From the NCBI GenBank assembly GCA_028683385.1, contig JAQUIJ010000011.1, positions 170,384 through 234,383 of the forward strand: a stretch of DNA of 64,000 nucleotides, in the 5' to 3' direction. The notes below the pieces were generated by a model. That model did not search any database. It saw nothing but the letters and a program-made list of their open reading frames with translations, and had not been told where the DNA came from. A program made the translations under genes and the position numbers. Positions within the stretch are counted from its first letter, which is position 1. Every line of letters begins with the position of its first letter. This document shows positions 61,874 through 64,000 of the stretch, in pieces. Origin of the DNA: Prolixibacteraceae bacterium (lineage in GTDB: Bacteria > Bacteroidota > Bacteroidia > Bacteroidales > Prolixibacteraceae).

Positions 61874-63571
61874 TTAGTTCCAATGGTATAATCCGTCAAC
61901 AAGTCTCGTCTGTTTTTCTTCAGCAGAAAGTGACAGGTATTTTTGACGTTCAGCTTCGTAAGCCCGTTGTTTCTGTAATTCGGTCTCTTTTAGTTTGGTT
62001 TCATAAATGCGTTCAACTTTATCGCGAAGGAATTTATTGGCCACCGTTGGAAACAATTCGAGAAGTAACTCTTCCTTTTCGTTAGTTGCAAGTTTTACAT
62101 TCTCTCCATACTGAGGAAAAGATGGATTTGGCTGTTTCTCATAGTTTTCTGTGTTGTAGGGAGTCTCCTTGCGTGTTCCGGCTATTTTTTCGCGGAAATC
62201 CGGATCAACAGGAATAGGTGTTTTGCCATATGAACCCTTTACCAGATTAACAAATTGGGTGGAGTTATTGCTGTAAAATGGCTTCCCGTTTTTTTCATCA
62301 ATGACACAATTGACTGCTTCAGCGCCTACAATCTGGCTGGTTGGCGTAACCAGTGGAGGGCAACCAGCCGCTAAACGCACTGTAGGAATTAATTCAAGTA
62401 CCCGTGGTAATAATGCTTCCTGTTTCAATTGTTTTAATTGAGCAAGCATGTTGGTGTACATTCCACCAGGAACTTCTGCAAATTTTACTTTTTCGTCCGG
62501 ATCGGGGAAATTAAAATATTTTTCAATTTTCCCGCATACTTCCATTAGATTGGCTTCGTCATTGGCTTTTGCATATTCGATCGCATCATCGAAGTATTTG
62601 TCAATGTGTGCTGGTAATATATCTTTGGTAATATCGAATTCGATTGGATAAACTTTGTAGCTGTCAATGTCAGCCATTTCCAGACGAATTTCCTTCAGGA
62701 TTTTATTGATTCTGACGACCGCATCAAGGTTAATTCCTGTTTCAATTCCTAATTTGTTACAGCAAATTTGAACCAATTCGAATGAGGGAGCTGCTGGTCC
62801 TCCTGCAAAGTTCATAATGGCCGTATCAAGGATGTCAACGCCATTCAAAATAGCTGTTAGCGCCGAGGCTAAACCGAACCCAGGAGTACAATGTGTGTGG
62901 AAATCAATCGGAATCTTCACATTTTCCTTAAAGGCTTTAATAATTTTTCCAGCTTTTAATGGAGGAATTAAACCCGCCATATCTTTAAGGGTAATCATAT
63001 CGGCACCCATAGCTTCCAGTTCTTTGGCCATATTCACGAAATAGTCGATTGTGAAAATTGCTTTCGGTAATGGTTTGCCTTTTAAACGTGCTTTCAGGCG
63101 TTCTTTCTTAGTAAACTTTGGATCTACCGTATAGCAGGTTACACAGTCAGCTAAACCACCATTCTCTTTTACGTATTTGATGGTTGATCTGATGTTGCTG
63201 GTGTCGTTCAATGCATCGAAAATACGCATGATCGAGATTCCTGATTGAACTGCGTTGCGGTTGAATCCTTCAATAACCGATTCCGGATATGGATTATAAC
63301 CAAAAAGGTTCCGTCCGCGTGATAAGGCAGTAAGGTGGGAGATATTTCCAATTTCGGCTTTAATTTTCTCTAATCGTTCCCATGGATCTTCATTCAAATA
63401 TCGCATAATGGAGTCTGGAACAGCTCCTCCCCAAACTTCAAGTGCATAAAATCCAGCTTCCTTGTAAATCGGTAATAAGCGATCGATTTGAGCCTGTTTC
63501 ATTCTTGTTGCAAAAAGGGATTGCTGGCCATCCCTCATAGTCACATCTCTTATTAATAATTTTCTTGTCAT
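61874..63571 (-). CDS. oxaloacetate decarboxylase / pyruvate carboxylase carboxyltransferase subunit without biotin domain (5S-like)
   Basis: 565 residues. The TIM-barrel part starts RDVTMRDGQQSLFATRM; the metal and carboxyl-Lys motifs are LKDMAGL (Lys) and DFHTHCTPG (His-x-His). The C-terminal PYC/OADA conserved domain is at 320-490 (EVPGGMYTNMLAQLKQL, PTSQIVGAEAV). It then ends in a charged coiled-coil-like tail (about 500-560) and has no AMKM biotin motif, unlike standard OadA or PycB. It must therefore use a separate carrier, most simply MmdC at 52451. Either oxaloacetate decarboxylation coupled to Na+ export or methylmalonyl-CoA:pyruvate transcarboxylation with MmdA would fit. Confidence 0.92.
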   Translation of the reverse strand: MTRKLLIRDVTMRDGQQSLFATRMKQAQIDRLLPIYKEAGFYALEVWGGAVPDSIMRYLNEDPWERLEKIKAEIGNISHLTALSRGRNLFGYNPYPESVIEGFNRNAVQSGISIMRIFDALNDTSNIRSTIKYVKENGGLADCVTCYTVDPKFTKKERLKARLKGKPLPKAIFTIDYFVNMAKELEAMGADMITLKDMAGLIPPLKAGKIIKAFKENVKIPIDFHTHCTPGFGLASALTAILNGVDILDTAIMNFAGGPAAPSFELVQICCNKLGIETGINLDAVVRINKILKEIRLEMADIDSYKVYPIEFDITKDILPAHIDKYFDDAIEYAKANDEANLMEVCGKIEKYFNFPDPDEKVKFAEVPGGMYTNMLAQLKQLKQEALLPRVLELIPTVRLAAGCPPLVTPTSQIVGAEAVNCVIDEKNGKPFYSNNSTQFVNLVKGSYGKTPIPVDPDFREKIAGTRKETPYNTENYEKQPNPSFPQYGENVKLATNEKEELLLELFPTVANKFLRDKVERIYETKLKETELQKQRAYEAERQKYLSLSAEEKQTRLVDGLYHWN

Positions 63572-64000
63572 TACGTTAAGTGTTTAATTGATGGTGCAAA
63601 AGTGAACAAATATTTTGGCTCCGTAATTTTTTTTTTGGAAAATTTACAGCATTTGTTCAAAGTTTTTATTATTCGATAAGATTGGATGGTCTCAGCCTTC
63701 ATTCTATACCATGAAATACTTCATTGTGAAATATTAACTGTAGCAATTTCCGCTGTGCATATTTGACAGCAGTGAGTATTTTTCTTTTAAAATCAGAATT
63801 AATTGACCATATTTGACACCTTAAAATTTTAATTGTATTAGAGAGATTGCTTGCAAATAGGTATATGATTGTCAATTACTGATGGTGCGTTAATTTTTTA
63901 TTTTTCGTTGTAACTTATTGATATAAATATATTTACAGGCGTTCTTTGACTTTTTGATTTGAAATGAAAAGTAACTTTGCATTTTTTTAATGCAAGGCTA
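63572..64000. other. upstream region of the carboxyltransferase gene and start of a rightward promoter
   Basis: 429 bp without a gene. The left part should hold the promoter of the leftward carboxyltransferase gene; CACTTTTG on the minus strand (63625-63632) is one base off the -7 consensus. Confidence 0.4.
63945..63979 (+). promoter_or_regulatory. candidate rightward promoter at the window edge
   Basis: TTTG (63945-63948), 23-nt gap, and exact -7 box TAACTTTG (63972-63979). The gene it drives is outside the window. Confidence 0.4.

Noticed and set aside
63945..63954. GTTCTTTGAC as an rRNA leader boxA-like element
   Set aside because: No 16S sequence follows in the window; a single 10-base match is insufficient.

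Overview
The window reads as a chromosomal segment of an anaerobic or facultative Bacteroidota, probably Bacteroidales/Marinilabiliales (that rank is inference). Support: type 9 secretion sorting tails on two proteins, Bacteroidota-style promoters (-33 TTTG / -7 TAnnTTTG), few Shine-Dalgarno sequences, an OstA-like protein, three periplasmic PPIases downstream of guaB, a DUF2795 protein, and moderate AT-richness. Nothing looks like a prophage, integron, IS or CRISPR array; most genes are housekeeping or metabolic.

Layout. 1-6 kb: 3' part of a U32 peptidase, DUF2795 protein, PduO-type cobalamin adenosyltransferase, MacB/LolD-type ABC ATPase, recG, then a cluster of palindromes. 6-12.5 kb: secreted C1 peptidase, then ETF:quinone oxidoreductase followed by a single-chain fused ETF (beta+alpha), then a nucleoside-recognition (Gate) membrane protein. 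12.5-27 kb: secreted GH3 glycosidase, and a cell-envelope/purine block reading leftward (guaB, three PPIase-type proteins, MoxR ATPase, OstA-like protein, NUDIX hydrolase), with recQ divergent from guaB. 27-32 kb: polysaccharide deacetylase, AmpG-like permease, SpoIID/LytB protein, GNAT acetyltransferase. 32-38.5 kb: VanZ-like protein and two adjacent T9SS cargo proteins, one with twelve near-identical PKD-like repeats. 38.8-49 kb: tRNA-Arg(CCG), HD protein, BFD-type 2Fe-2S protein, AraC regulator, orphan TonB-plug protein, subtilase lipoprotein, NhaD/ArsB-type transporter, esterase, OmpA-family protein, and a probable small RNA. 49-64 kb: two sodium-pump beta subunits with partner genes, the methylmalonyl-CoA decarboxylase operon (epimerase, carboxyltransferase, gamma, biotin carrier, beta), a CoA-transferase, purL, a DedA protein and a biotin-domain-less oxaloacetate/pyruvate carboxyltransferase.

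How the genes work together. The clearest theme is succinate/propionate metabolism through methylmalonyl-CoA with a biotin-dependent Na+ pump. The set holds an MmdA (12S-like) carboxyltransferase, a PycB/OadA (5S-like) carboxyltransferase lacking its own biotin domain, one free biotin carrier (1.3S-like), two OadB-type pumps, the epimerase, a CoA-transferase, and, far upstream, the adenosyltransferase that makes the cofactor for methylmalonyl-CoA mutase (mutase itself not in the window). ETF and ETF-QO would feed electrons from acyl-CoA-type dehydrogenases into the quinone pool.

Non-coding points worth attention: exact-period heptanucleotide repeats in several gene-flanking spacers, one of which runs through the predicted N-terminus of a SurA-type PPIase; six TTAACTCG copies spaced 20-21 bp apart; a promoter -7 box lying in the loop of an intrinsic terminator; and a compact promoter-terminator unit at 48.8 kb that looks like an sRNA gene. 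All function calls come from reading the sequence; no database search was possible.
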